Shown here one piece after another: positions 1 through 7,024 of a stretch of DNA of 12,191 bases. Both the position numbers and the translations under genes were made by a program. Numbering within the stretch: the stretch's first letter is position 1; the number at the start of each line of letters is the position of its first letter. The DNA is from an uncultured Clostridia bacterium (GTDB lineage: Bacteria > Bacillota > Clostridia > Christensenellales > Borkfalkiaceae), in contig CAMAHZ010000026.1 in NCBI GenBank assembly GCA_945834965.1, forward strand, positions 1-12,191, given 5' to 3'. The notes under the pieces are model-generated. The model did not search any database. It worked only from the letters and a program-made list of their open reading frames with translations, and was not told where the DNA came from.

Positions 1-26
1 CCCCGAAAGCCGTTTGGCTTTCGGGG
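1..26 (-). terminator. Hairpin downstream of metK, probable metK terminator (cut by window edge)
   Basis: Positions 1-11 and 16-26 are perfect inverted complements (11-bp stem, 4-nt loop, CCCCG closing pairs). The hairpin lies about 42 bases beyond the metK stop codon in the direction of metK transcription. The U-tract expected on the leftward RNA would lie outside the window, so termination itself cannot be confirmed. On the rightward strand the bases after the stem are not a U-tract, so the leftward orientation is preferred. Confidence 0.6.
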
Positions 27-67
27 CGCTAAAGTTTTTACAGAATTAAATTGTTATACAGCTTTAT

Positions 68-1234
68 TTACTTAACGTACTTTTTCAAGTCGTCGATTTT
101 GTCGCATTGCTCCCAAGGAAGTTCGCCTTTGCCGAAGTGACCGTAAGCCGCCGTCTGCGAATAGATGGGGTTTCTCAAGCCCAACTGCCTTATTATGGCG
201 TAGGGGCGAAGGTCGAATTCCTTAACGACGATATCTGCAATTTCGCTGTCGGAAAGTACGCCCGTGCCGAAGGTGTCGATAAATACCGATACGGGGCGGG
301 ATACGCCGATTGCGTATGCAACCTGCAATTCCACCTTGTCGCAAAGCCCTGCCGCAACCAAGTTTTTGCAGACGTATCTTGACATATACGCCGCCGAGCG
401 GTCCACCTTAGTGGGGTCTTTCCCCGAGAAAGCGCCGCCGCCGTGTGCGCACGCACCGCCGTAGGTGTCGACGATAATCTTTCTGCCCGTCAAGCCGCTG
501 TCGCCTTCCGGTCCGCCGATTAAGAACCTGCCCGTAGGGTTGACGAAAATCTTGGTGTCGCCGTCGATAAGGTTGCGGGGAATGGTCTTATTAATAATCT
601 TTTCAATGATATCCTTGCGCAAAATCTCGGGCGTTACGCTCTGGTCGTGCTGGGTAGATACGACTACCGTTTCAATGCGCTTAGGGGCGTCGCCGTCGTA
701 TTCAACGGTAACCTGCGTCTTGCCGTCGGGGCGCAAATAGTTAAGTAGTCCGCCCTTTCTTGCGTCGGTCAAGGCTTTAGCAAGCTTATGAGAGAGAGTA
801 AGTGCAAGGGGCATAAGCTCTTCCGTCTCCGTGCAGGCATAGCCGAACATCATACCCTGGTCGCCTGCGCCAAGCTCGTCTTCTCTATCCGTTGCGCCTT
901 CTTTGTTTTCAAGCGAGCGGTTTACGCCCATTGCGATATCGGGGCTTTGACCGTGAACCGCAACGGTGATTTTACACTTATCGTAAGAGAAAGTGCCAAA
1001 GGTATAGCCTATGCGCTTAATCGTCTCACGCGCAATCATTTCGTAGTCGATTGTGGCGTCTGCGGTGACTTCGCCCATAATGAGCAGGCTGTCGTAAGCG
1101 GCACAGCACTCAATCGCACAGCGCGCGTAGGGGTCTTGTGCGATAATTGCGTCTACGCAGGCGTCGGAAATGGCGTCGCAAAGCTTGTCGGGGTGTCCTT
1201 CGGTTACGCTTTCACTCGTAAAAAACTTCTTCAT
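68..1234 (-). CDS. metK: S-adenosylmethionine synthetase (methionine adenosyltransferase)
   Basis: This cytosolic enzyme makes S-adenosylmethionine from methionine and ATP, releasing phosphate and pyrophosphate. The family normally works as a tetramer built from dimers. The 388-residue length is typical of bacterial MetK. Visible signatures are the N-terminal TSESVTEGHPDK block (His14, Asp16, Lys17, at the ATP/metal site), the GAGDQGMMFGYA methionine/ATP-binding signature, the glycine-rich GGGAFSGKDPTKVDRSAAY block and a VSRPVS segment. The ATG start is supported by an AAAGGA ribosome binding site at 1244-1250 (nine bases of spacing) and by the usual family N-terminus. It stands alone as a leftward unit under a consensus promoter, with a SAM-sensing leader between promoter and gene, so product feedback by transcription attenuation is expected. 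Nothing appears truncated or unusual. Confidence 0.98.
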   Translation of the reverse strand: MKKFFTSESVTEGHPDKLCDAISDACVDAIIAQDPYARCAIECCAAYDSLLIMGEVTADATIDYEMIARETIKRIGYTFGTFSYDKCKITVAVHGQSPDIAMGVNRSLENKEGATDREDELGAGDQGMMFGYACTETEELMPLALTLSHKLAKALTDARKGGLLNYLRPDGKTQVTVEYDGDAPKRIETVVVSTQHDQSVTPEILRKDIIEKIINKTIPRNLIDGDTKIFVNPTGRFLIGGPEGDSGLTGRKIIVDTYGGACAHGGGAFSGKDPTKVDRSAAYMSRYVCKNLVAAGLCDKVELQVAYAIGVSRPVSVFIDTFGTGVLSDSEIADIVVKEFDLRPYAIIRQLGLRNPIYSQTAAYGHFGKGELPWEQCDKIDDLKKYVK

Positions 1235-1272
1235 CTTAATATATCCTTTTGTTTATTTTCTCAAAATATCGT

Positions 1273-1303
1273 AAAAAAATACCCGTTCGTCTGCCGAACG
1301 GGT
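1273..1303 (-). terminator. Riboswitch-controlled intrinsic terminator in the metK leader
   Basis: On the leftward strand, a 9-bp perfect stem (1295-1303 with 1281-1289) and a 5-nt loop are followed at once by AUUUUUUU (1273-1280). It sits between the SAM aptamer and the metK start, 39 bases before the ATG. The 5' arm of the stem begins ACCCGU (1298-1303). This can instead pair with AUGGGU, the 3' strand of aptamer helix P1 (1321-1326), giving a plausible antiterminator. SAM binding would hold P1 closed and allow this hairpin to form, stopping transcription. Confidence 0.92.
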
Positions 1304-1320
1304 TGCGTCTTTATTATAAT

Positions 1321-1402
1321 ACCCATCGGCACGGTCTTAGCACCTTGCAAAGCAGGTTGCTGTGTGGTCACAGAGCCGTTCTCTCGCACACTCTCTATAG
1401 GT
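1321..1402 (-). ncRNA. SAM riboswitch aptamer (S-box / SAM-I clan), P4 helix apparently missing
   Basis: Read leftward, the RNA has the S-box core in order. P1 is ACCUAU (1397-1402) paired with AUGGGU (1321-1326). J1/2 is an AGAGAG stretch. P2 is GUGUG/CACAC (1387-1391 with 1362-1366) with a kink-turn (CGA opposite UGA) and an upper GAG/CUC stem. The loop sequence ACGG (1376-1379) can form the conserved pseudoknot with CCGU (1331-1334). P3 carries the diagnostic GCAACC...AGGUGCUAA. The conserved GAU comes just before the P1 3' strand. Only three bases lie between the pseudoknot strand and GAU, so the SAM-I helix P4 seems absent, as in the SAM-IV and SAM-I/IV variants. Placement directly upstream of a terminator and metK fits feedback control by SAM. 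Confidence 0.93.
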
Positions 1403-1411
1403 TACCATTTT

Positions 1412-1440
1412 ATTATATTAAACAAAAATTGTATTGTCAA
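1412..1440 (-). promoter_or_regulatory. metK promoter, perfect sigma-A consensus
   Basis: Read leftward, the -35 box is TTGACA (1435-1440) and the -10 box is TATAAT (1412-1417), separated by exactly 17 bp. Transcription should begin near 1405, a few bases before the riboswitch P1 helix, so the whole aptamer lies in the transcript. All 12 consensus bases match, which suggests strong constitutive initiation with control left to the riboswitch. Confidence 0.93.
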
Positions 1441-1454
1441 ATAAATTGCATATG

Positions 1455-1483
1455 TTTACAAGCCGTATTTTTTATGATAGAAT
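1455..1483 (+). promoter_or_regulatory. Predicted promoter of the radical SAM gene cluster
   Basis: TTTACA (1455-1460) and TAGAAT (1478-1483) match the -35 and -10 consensus at five of six positions each, with a 17-bp spacer. The expected start of transcription, about seven bases past the -10 box, falls on or next to the ATG at 1490. The -35 box is only 14 bp from the -35 box of the divergent metK promoter, so the two promoters lie back to back. Confidence 0.6.
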
Positions 1484-1489
1484 ATTTAT

Positions 1490-2353
1490 ATGGAATGTAG
1501 GCTTTGCCCGATAGGCTGTGGGGTTGACCGAACCAAAGAGTTCGGTGCGTGCGGCGTTAAGGGGATTAAAATAGCTAAATATTATCTGCACCCGTTTGAA
1601 GAACCCGTGCTTTCCTTTAAAAACGGAAGCGGCTGTATCTTCTTCTGCGGCTGTTCTCTGCGCTGCGTGTTCTGCCAAAACTACGAGCTTTCGAGAAATA
1701 CCCGCGGTAAAGAGATAAGCGTTTCGGGCTTAGCCGAAATTTTCGAAGAGCTTGAAAGGGGCGGTGCGGACAATATTAATTTGGTCACGCCCACGCACTA
1801 CGTCGATAAAATTGCGCAGGCGTTTGAGAAATACAGACCGAATATTCCCGTAATTTACAACACCCACGGCTATGAAAGGCTTGAGACGGTGGAGCTTGCC
1901 GAAAGCTTTACCGATATATTTTTGCCCGACCTAAAGTTTATCGACCCGTTTTTAGCAAAGCGGTACACGGGCAAGGAAAACTACCCCGAATACGCCCTGC
2001 CTGCAATAAGGCGTATGGCGCAAAAGCCCTTAAAGTTTGACGAAAACGGCAAAATGCTCTCAGGCTGTATAGTAAGGCACTTGATATTGCCGCTTGCCGC
2101 ATACGATTCGGTTAAGGTCGTGGAATTTATATCGACCCTGCCCGACAGCGTTTATTTCAGCTTGATGAGTCAATACACGCCCTACGGCGACGCGTTGAGC
2201 GAAGATTGCAAATACCCCGAACTCAAAAGAAGAATAACCGAAAGGGAGTATAAAACCGTGCTGTCTGCGGTTAAAGCGGCAAATCTTAAAAACGTGTTCT
2301 TGCAGGACAAGGCGAGTGCGGAAACGGACTTTATCCCCAAGTGGGATTTTTAA
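1490..2353 (+). CDS. Radical SAM protein, COG1313 / PflX-like (pyruvate-formate-lyase-activase homologue)
   Basis: A 287-residue cytosolic radical SAM enzyme. Cys55, Cys59 and Cys62 form the CxxxCxxC motif that binds the [4Fe-4S] cluster used to cleave SAM. An N-terminal block, MECRLCPIGCGVDR followed by Cys21, gives Cys3, Cys6, Cys10 and Cys21. This Cys-rich lead with CGVxR is characteristic of the PflX-like COG1313 family and may hold a second metal site. The family's physiological substrate is not established, and PflX names here rest on homology to formate-lyase activase. The ATG at 1490 is forced by an in-frame TAG at 1478-1480 and by the conserved Cys motif right after it. There is no Shine-Dalgarno sequence. 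It is first in a rightward cluster and divergent from metK, which makes the SAM it would consume. A glycyl-radical substrate protein is not present in the window. Confidence 0.9.
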   Translation: MECRLCPIGCGVDRTKEFGACGVKGIKIAKYYLHPFEEPVLSFKNGSGCIFFCGCSLRCVFCQNYELSRNTRGKEISVSGLAEIFEELERGGADNINLVTPTHYVDKIAQAFEKYRPNIPVIYNTHGYERLETVELAESFTDIFLPDLKFIDPFLAKRYTGKENYPEYALPAIRRMAQKPLKFDENGKMLSGCIVRHLILPLAAYDSVKVVEFISTLPDSVYFSLMSQYTPYGDALSEDCKYPELKRRITEREYKTVLSAVKAANLKNVFLQDKASAETDFIPKWDF

Positions 2354-2400
2354 CGGAAATTTATAGAACGGCTATTATCCCGAACGGTATTTTAAAAAAT

Positions 2401-4293
2401 ATGTTACTTACCTTTTCTTCCGTAGACTTTCTTTACGGCGACAATTTAATATTATCGGACGTAAGCTTTGCCGTAAACGAAGGTGAAAGGGTGGGGCTCG
2501 TCGGCGAAAACGGCGCAGGCAAGACCACGCTTATAAAGCTTATGCTCGGCGAATTGCAGGCAGAGAGCGGCGAGATTATCAAAAAGAATGGGCTTTCAAT
2601 CGGCTATCTTGCGCAAAACGGCGGGTATGAAAGCGGCAACACCGTCTACGGCGAAATGAGAGAAGTCTTTAAGGAAGAGTTTGCCGCAGTCGAAAGGCTG
2701 TCTTCGCTATCTTCCGAGCTTTCGCAAAAAGAGTACGGCGGCAAGGAGTATACCGCCCTGTCTGCAAAAATCGAAGCTCTTAACAAATACCTTTCAAGCA
2801 AGGACTGCTTTAATATAGACGTAAAAATCAAGACCGTTTTAAACGGTATGGGCTTTGAAAGCTTTTATGACAGGCGTATAGACGAGATGTCGGGCGGCGA
2901 AAAGACGAGACTTAAGCTTGCAAGGCTGCTTTTAGAAAGCCCCGACCTGCTCGTTTTGGACGAGCCGACCAACCACCTTGACATAACTACGCTGTACTGG
3001 CTTGAAGACTACCTTGCAACCTTTAAGGGTGCGGTTTTCGTCGTCTCGCACGACAGGTATTTTTTAGATAGATTAATTAAAATCACGCTTGAAATCGAAA
3101 ATAAAAGGCTGTTTTCCTATAAGGGCAACTACTCGAAGTACAAGCTTTTAAAGGCGGAAAGGTACGAGAGAGAATTAAAAGAGTACGAACGCCAACAGGA
3201 AGAGATAAAAAAATTACAGACCTACGTCGATAAAAATATCGTAAGAGCAACGACGGCGAAGAGTGCGCAGAGCAGGGTAAAACAGCTTGAGCGAATGGAA
3301 GTTTTGGAAAAACCGTTCACGCCGCCAAGACCCCCTAAATTTTGCTTTACCTTTGAGCGCAACACGGCTGAAGAAGTGCTGTCCGTAAAGGACTTAAATC
3401 TGTCGATAGGCGATAAACGGCTTATATGTGGGGGTCAATTGACCGTACGGCGCGGTCAAAAGGTGGCAATCTTAGGCGAAAACGGCGCAGGTAAGTCGAC
3501 TTTTTTGCGTGCGGTAATAGGCGGAAACCCTGCAATAACCTTGGGGCGTTTTACAACGCTTGCCTACTACGACCAGGAAATGGCTAATCTCAATCCGCAG
3601 AACACGGTGTTGCAGGAACTTTGGGAAAGGCACGTCGGCTTTACGCAGACGGAAGTAAGGGCGGCGCTCGCGCGGTGCGGTCTTTACCCGGAAGATATGG
3701 AAAAACGGGTGTGTGACCTTTCGGGCGGAGAGCGGGCAAAGCTTGCGCTGTGCGTGTTCGAGAACGTAAAGGGCAACGTTCTTTTGTTGGACGAGCCGAC
3801 AAACCACCTTGATTTGCCTGCAAGGGAGAGCTTAGAGCAAGCGTTAATGGCGTTCGACGGTACGGTCATATTCGTATCGCACGACAGGTATTTTATTTCT
3901 GCCGTTGCCGACTGCGTGGTCGAGCTTGAAGATAAAAAGCTCAACTTCTACGAAGGCGGTTACGAAGGCTATAAAAGGGAAAAGGAAAGGCTTGCCGCGC
4001 TAAAGATTAAGGAAGAAGAGCAGGTTAAGCAAAAGCAGTACGAAGAAGAAAGGGAGAGAAGCTACCGCTCTAAAAAGGATAGGGCGCAGGAAGCGAAGTT
4101 AAAGGCTGAGATAAAGGCAATCGAGGGCGAAATTGCCGCAAACGAAGAGCTTGAAAGGCAGCTTTCGTCTCAGCTTGCCGACCCCGACACGGCGGCGGAC
4201 TATTCAAAACTTGCCCCTGTGCTTGAAAAGCTCAATTCGGTGCAGAAAAAACTTGAAGAGCTGTACGAACGGTACGGCGAACTCATAGGATAG
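2401..4293 (+). CDS. ABC-F family ribosome-associated ATPase (YfmR/Uup-like)
   Basis: A 630-residue soluble protein with two ABC ATPase domains and no membrane segment, as in ABC-F proteins that act at the ribosomal E site. Domain 1 has Walker A GENGAGKT (35-42), signature SGGEK (164-168) and Walker B with Asp187-Glu188. Domain 2 has Walker A GENGAGKS (359-366), signature LSGGE (440-444) and Asp464-Glu465. Both Walker B motifs continue into DEPTNHLD and then VSHDRYF. A charged helical linker of the type that contacts P-site tRNA joins the domains. The last ~95 residues are Lys/Glu-rich and coiled-coil-like, as in Uup/YfmR-type C-terminal domains. I choose ATG 2401 because homology begins with MLLTFSSVDF. 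An in-frame GTG at 2341, overlapping the previous gene, would add 20 residues unlike the family. Neither start has a clear ribosome binding site. A housekeeping role is more likely than antibiotic resistance, but sequence alone does not settle it. Confidence 0.93.
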   Translation: MLLTFSSVDFLYGDNLILSDVSFAVNEGERVGLVGENGAGKTTLIKLMLGELQAESGEIIKKNGLSIGYLAQNGGYESGNTVYGEMREVFKEEFAAVERLSSLSSELSQKEYGGKEYTALSAKIEALNKYLSSKDCFNIDVKIKTVLNGMGFESFYDRRIDEMSGGEKTRLKLARLLLESPDLLVLDEPTNHLDITTLYWLEDYLATFKGAVFVVSHDRYFLDRLIKITLEIENKRLFSYKGNYSKYKLLKAERYERELKEYERQQEEIKKLQTYVDKNIVRATTAKSAQSRVKQLERMEVLEKPFTPPRPPKFCFTFERNTAEEVLSVKDLNLSIGDKRLICGGQLTVRRGQKVAILGENGAGKSTFLRAVIGGNPAITLGRFTTLAYYDQEMANLNPQNTVLQELWERHVGFTQTEVRAALARCGLYPEDMEKRVCDLSGGERAKLALCVFENVKGNVLLLDEPTNHLDLPARESLEQALMAFDGTVIFVSHDRYFISAVADCVVELEDKKLNFYEGGYEGYKREKERLAALKIKEEEQVKQKQYEEERERSYRSKKDRAQEAKLKAEIKAIEGEIAANEELERQLSSQLADPDTAADYSKLAPVLEKLNSVQKKLEELYERYGELIG

Positions 4294-4305
4294 GGGGTAC
4301 TCAAA

Positions 4306-5475
4306 GTGGGTATTTTTAAGAGAAAGAAAAAGGACGAGACGGCGGTTACGGCTGTCGTGCCTGTAGATGACGCCGTGCAAATCGATAATGACGACGAAGT
4401 CGAGTATATCGACCCCAAGGCGAAAGTCGAGTATATCGAACCTAAGGCAAAAATAGAAAAGCAAAAGAAGAAAAATATCTTCAATACCATAGGCGACATT
4501 ACCGATATGGCTAAGGGCTTTAAATCTTCGTTCGACGAAGTTTACGGCACTTGGATAAAGCCTATTATGGACAACAGGGCGCAGATTAAACGCCGTTGGA
4601 ACGGGCTGGTTACAGCAATTTCGGTGGTGTTCTTCCTTTTGTACGTGCCTATACTGCTCTTTACCAAAATTTCCAAAGGGCTATCGCTTGGGTGGGACGT
4701 GGCTCTCTACACCTGCATAGGCGTGTACGTTGCGGCGGTTTTAGTAATGCTTGCAATAACTATTGCGTCGGGAAAGAGTACGAGTACGCAGGCGTCTAAA
4801 CGCTGGCGCAGGGCGAGCGGCATAGTCTTGTTTATCGTGCGCATTGCGTCGTTTGCGCTAAGTATTACGGCAATCGTCGTTTCGGGTGTTGGCGAGAGCG
4901 CCGCGCTTGATACCGTCTTAATGGTGCTTGCAATCACTTCTATAATTTTCACGTCGCTCTCGCTAATCTTCGGCGGTGCGGTAGGCTTTTTCAAATGGCT
5001 TATATCCCCTGCAAAAATCAGGCGTAAGTTTTCGTTCGTCGCGTTCGAGTGGAAGCAGACGCTTGACGAAGGCAAGAGAGAGCAGGATAAAAAGCTTAAA
5101 AAGGCGTATGCAAAAAACGCGGATAAGGTTGCCCTGTGTCTGGACAGCTACCTTCTGCCCGCTTGGGGTAAGGCGTATATCGACACGATTGACGGCGAAA
5201 AGATTTTGCATATCTTAGCAACCCTGCCCGAAGACGAAAAAAATCTCTGCGAGTGGATATTCAAGGATATGTTCGACTATGCGTTTGCCTGCAAATATGT
5301 TGCAATCAACCCCTGTGACGAGCTTAGCTTAGAAGGCGACATCTTAAAAGAGAGAGCGCCTAAACGCCCCAAAGCCGAACAGAACAACAATATCTTTGCG
5401 GCTCTTTTCAAGCGTAAAATCACGCCTGACCAAACGGTGCAAAGCGTCGACGATTTGCCCGACGACGAAGAATAA
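4306..5475 (+). CDS. Unrecognised four-helix membrane protein with duplicated N-terminal motif
   Basis: I do not recognise this 389-residue protein. It begins at a GTG preceded by a strong AGGGGG site (4292-4297, eight bases of spacing). It starts 12 bp after the ABC-F stop, so co-transcription is very likely. Residues 1-60 are highly charged and contain a nine-residue tandem repeat, VEYIDPKAK then VEYIEPKAK (32-49). Four hydrophobic segments follow at about 101-120, 133-154, 171-193 and 201-228. A charged, helix-rich C-terminal part (about 235-350) ends in an acidic tail, DDLPDDEE. There is no signal peptide. Both soluble ends are predicted to face the cytosol, which suits an even number of helices and the basic stretches next to helices 1 and 4. 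No catalytic motif is visible. It could be a membrane scaffold or stress-related protein, but function is unknown. Confidence 0.85.
   Translation: MGIFKRKKKDETAVTAVVPVDDAVQIDNDDEVEYIDPKAKVEYIEPKAKIEKQKKKNIFNTIGDITDMAKGFKSSFDEVYGTWIKPIMDNRAQIKRRWNGLVTAISVVFFLLYVPILLFTKISKGLSLGWDVALYTCIGVYVAAVLVMLAITIASGKSTSTQASKRWRRASGIVLFIVRIASFALSITAIVVSGVGESAALDTVLMVLAITSIIFTSLSLIFGGAVGFFKWLISPAKIRRKFSFVAFEWKQTLDEGKREQDKKLKKAYAKNADKVALCLDSYLLPAWGKAYIDTIDGEKILHILATLPEDEKNLCEWIFKDMFDYAFACKYVAINPCDELSLEGDILKERAPKRPKAEQNNNIFAALFKRKITPDQTVQSVDDLPDDEE
4399..4452 (+). repeat. 27-bp tandem duplication inside the membrane protein gene
   Basis: Two adjacent in-frame 27-base units (4399-4425 and 4426-4452) match at 24 of 27 positions by eye. 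They encode VEYIDPKAK and VEYIEPKAK. The high DNA identity indicates a fairly recent in-frame duplication in the acidic/basic N-terminal tail. Copy number may vary among strains. Confidence 0.85.
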
Positions 5476-5495
5476 AAAAAATCGTGCGTAAAGTC

Positions 5496-5523
5496 ATTCG
5501 CCGCGGCATATGCCGCGGCGAAT
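5496..5523. terminator. 28-bp perfect GC-rich palindrome after the rightward cluster
   Basis: The two 14-base halves are exact inverted complements with no spacer, centred on GGCATATGCC. It begins 20 bases past the stop of the membrane protein gene. On the rightward RNA it would make a very stable hairpin followed by UGCCUUUUAU, a weak U-tract. On the leftward strand an eight-U run (from A 5474-5481) lies 14 bases past the stem, which is too far for a classical terminator. It most likely terminates the rightward cluster, but a protein-binding site is possible because the symmetry is complete. Confidence 0.55.
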
Positions 5524-5530
5524 TGCCTTT

Positions 5531-5550
5531 TATGCGGTTATAAACGCATA
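5531..5550. repeat. Small inverted repeat between convergent genes
   Basis: TATGCG (5531-5536) and CGCATA (5545-5550) are complementary around an eight-base AT-rich loop. It lies between the two larger palindromes of this intergenic region. The stem is short and its role is unclear. Confidence 0.4.
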
Positions 5551-5552
5551 AA

Positions 5553-5590
5553 TAAAACGGCTTTTGCAAGCGCTTGCAAAAGCCGTTTTA
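5553..5590. terminator. 38-bp perfect palindrome, bidirectional terminator between convergent transcription units
   Basis: The halves 5553-5571 and 5572-5590 are exact inverted complements. The outer ends are A-run then T-run, so RNA from either strand would form a long hairpin with a 5' A-run pairing to a terminal UUUU. It lies 17 bases past the glyQS stop (leftward) and 78 bases past the rightward cluster. This is the expected arrangement for a shared terminator at a convergent junction. Confidence 0.82.
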
Positions 5591-5606
5591 GTATAGATAA
5601 ATTTAA

Positions 5607-7010
5607 TTAAAACTCAATCGTCTTTGCGATATACGCTTCAAGCTCGTCTACCGAAAGCCTGATTTGTTCCATAGAATCTCTATCCCTTACGGTTACGGTG
5701 TTGTCTTCAAGCGTGGTAAAGTCCACGGTGATGCAAAGGGGCGTACCGATTTCGTCCTGCCTTCTGTAGCGCTTGCCGATAGAGCCCGTTACGTCGTAGG
5801 TTACCGAGAACTTCTTTGCAAGGCTCTTGTAAATCTCGTCCGCCTTTTCGGAAAGGTTTTTCTGTAAGGGGAGAATTGCCGCCTTGTAGGGCGCAAGGAA
5901 GGGGTGCAGGCGGAGTACCGTTCTCACGTCCTTCTTCTCTTCGTCCAAAACTTCTTCGTCGTACGCGTCGGTCAGGTAAGCAAGCACCATTCTCTCAACG
6001 CCTAAGGAAGGTTCGATAACGTAGGGTACGTACTTTTCGTTGGTTACGGGGTCGGTGTATTCCATACTCTCACCGCTCTCCGTCTGGTGCTGGGTCAGGT
6101 CGTAGTCCGTCCTGTCCGCAATGCCCCAAAGCTCGCCCCAACCGAATGCGAATTTGTATTCAAAGTCGGTGGTCGCCTTGGAGTAGAAGCACAGCTCTTC
6201 GGGCGAGTGGTCTCTAAGTCTTAAGTTTTCTTCCTGCATGCCGAGCGATAAAAGGAAGTTTTTGCAGTATTCCTTCCAGTAGCCAAACCACTCTAAATCG
6301 GTGCCGGGCTTGCAGAAGAATTCAAGCTCCATCTGTTCGAACTCTCTTACGCGGAAGATGAAGTTGCCCGGGGTAATTTCGTTTCTGAACGACTTACCTA
6401 TCTGACCGATACCGAAAGGTACTCTCATACGAGTTGAACGCTGTACGTTTTTAAAGTTTACGAAGATGCCCTGCGCCGTTTCGGGGCGAAGGTAAACGGT
6501 GTTTACGCTGTCCTCGGTTACGCCTTGATAGGTCTTGAACATAAGGTTGAACTTTCTAATCGAAGTAAAGTCCTTATTGCCGCATACGGGGCATTTAACG
6601 TCGTGCTCTTCGATAAACTTTTCAAGGGCGTCGTTGTCCATAGCTTCAACCTTTTCGTCTAAACCGTGTTTTGCGCAGTAGGCTTCTACAAGGTTGTCTG
6701 CACGGTGCCTTGTCTTGCAGGCGCGGCAGTCCATCAAGGGGTCGGAAAATCCGCCCAAGTGTCCGCTTGCCTTCCAGGTGCGGGTGTTCATTAAAATTGC
6801 GCAGTCAAGCCCCGTGTTCAAGGTGCTTTCCTGAACGAACTTTTTCCACCACGCCTTTTTAACGTTGTTCTTAAGCTCAACGCCGAGGGGACCGTAGTCC
6901 CAGGTGTTTGCAAGTCCGCCGTAAATTTCACTTCCGGGGAAGATAAAGCCCCTGTTTTTGCAAAGAGCAACCAGCTTATCCTGCGTTACCGCACGTTTCT
7001 TATCTGCCAT
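5607..7010 (-). CDS. glyQS: Glycyl-tRNA synthetase, single-chain alpha2 type
   Basis: This cytosolic class II enzyme charges tRNA-Gly with glycine using ATP. The 467 residues match the eukaryote-like/alpha2 bacterial form rather than the GlyQ plus GlyS heterotetramer. Class II motif 2 is visible as FRNEITPG...RVREFEQMELEFF (208-232) and motif 3 as IEPSLGVERMVLAYL (332-346). The RPETAQGIFVNFKN block (175-188) is characteristic. CRAC (Cys95, Cys98) and CPVCG (Cys140, Cys143) may form a zinc site in an insertion. The C-terminal ~100 residues are the anticodon-binding domain. I place the start at ATG 7010: it has an AAAGGAG site at 7018-7024 with seven bases of spacing, and MADKKRAVTQ is family-like. 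An ATG at 7046 would add 12 unconserved residues and read through that ribosome binding site. It is a single-gene leftward unit with a short leader and no T-box. Confidence 0.97.
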   Translation of the reverse strand: MADKKRAVTQDKLVALCKNRGFIFPGSEIYGGLANTWDYGPLGVELKNNVKKAWWKKFVQESTLNTGLDCAILMNTRTWKASGHLGGFSDPLMDCRACKTRHRADNLVEAYCAKHGLDEKVEAMDNDALEKFIEEHDVKCPVCGNKDFTSIRKFNLMFKTYQGVTEDSVNTVYLRPETAQGIFVNFKNVQRSTRMRVPFGIGQIGKSFRNEITPGNFIFRVREFEQMELEFFCKPGTDLEWFGYWKEYCKNFLLSLGMQEENLRLRDHSPEELCFYSKATTDFEYKFAFGWGELWGIADRTDYDLTQHQTESGESMEYTDPVTNEKYVPYVIEPSLGVERMVLAYLTDAYDEEVLDEEKKDVRTVLRLHPFLAPYKAAILPLQKNLSEKADEIYKSLAKKFSVTYDVTGSIGKRYRRQDEIGTPLCITVDFTTLEDNTVTVRDRDSMEQIRLSVDELEAYIAKTIEF

Positions 7011-7017
7011 AATTATT

Positions 7018-7024
7018 CTCCTTT
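7018..7024 (-). promoter_or_regulatory. Ribosome binding site fixing the glyQS start
   Basis: The leftward strand reads AAAGGAG, seven bases before ATG 7010. A longer reading frame starting at 7046 would place this site inside coding sequence. The site therefore decides for the shorter, 467-residue protein. Confidence 0.85.

Noticed and set aside
788..1444. A 218-codon rightward reading frame antisense to metK and its leader
   Set aside because: It runs opposite metK, crosses the riboswitch and terminator, has no family-like sequence and has no ribosome binding site. metK on the other strand is certain.
2341..2400. GTG 2341 as start of the ABC-F gene, overlapping the radical SAM gene
   Set aside because: The 20 extra residues are unlike ABC-F N-termini, which begin about where ATG 2401 begins, and no ribosome binding site precedes the GTG.
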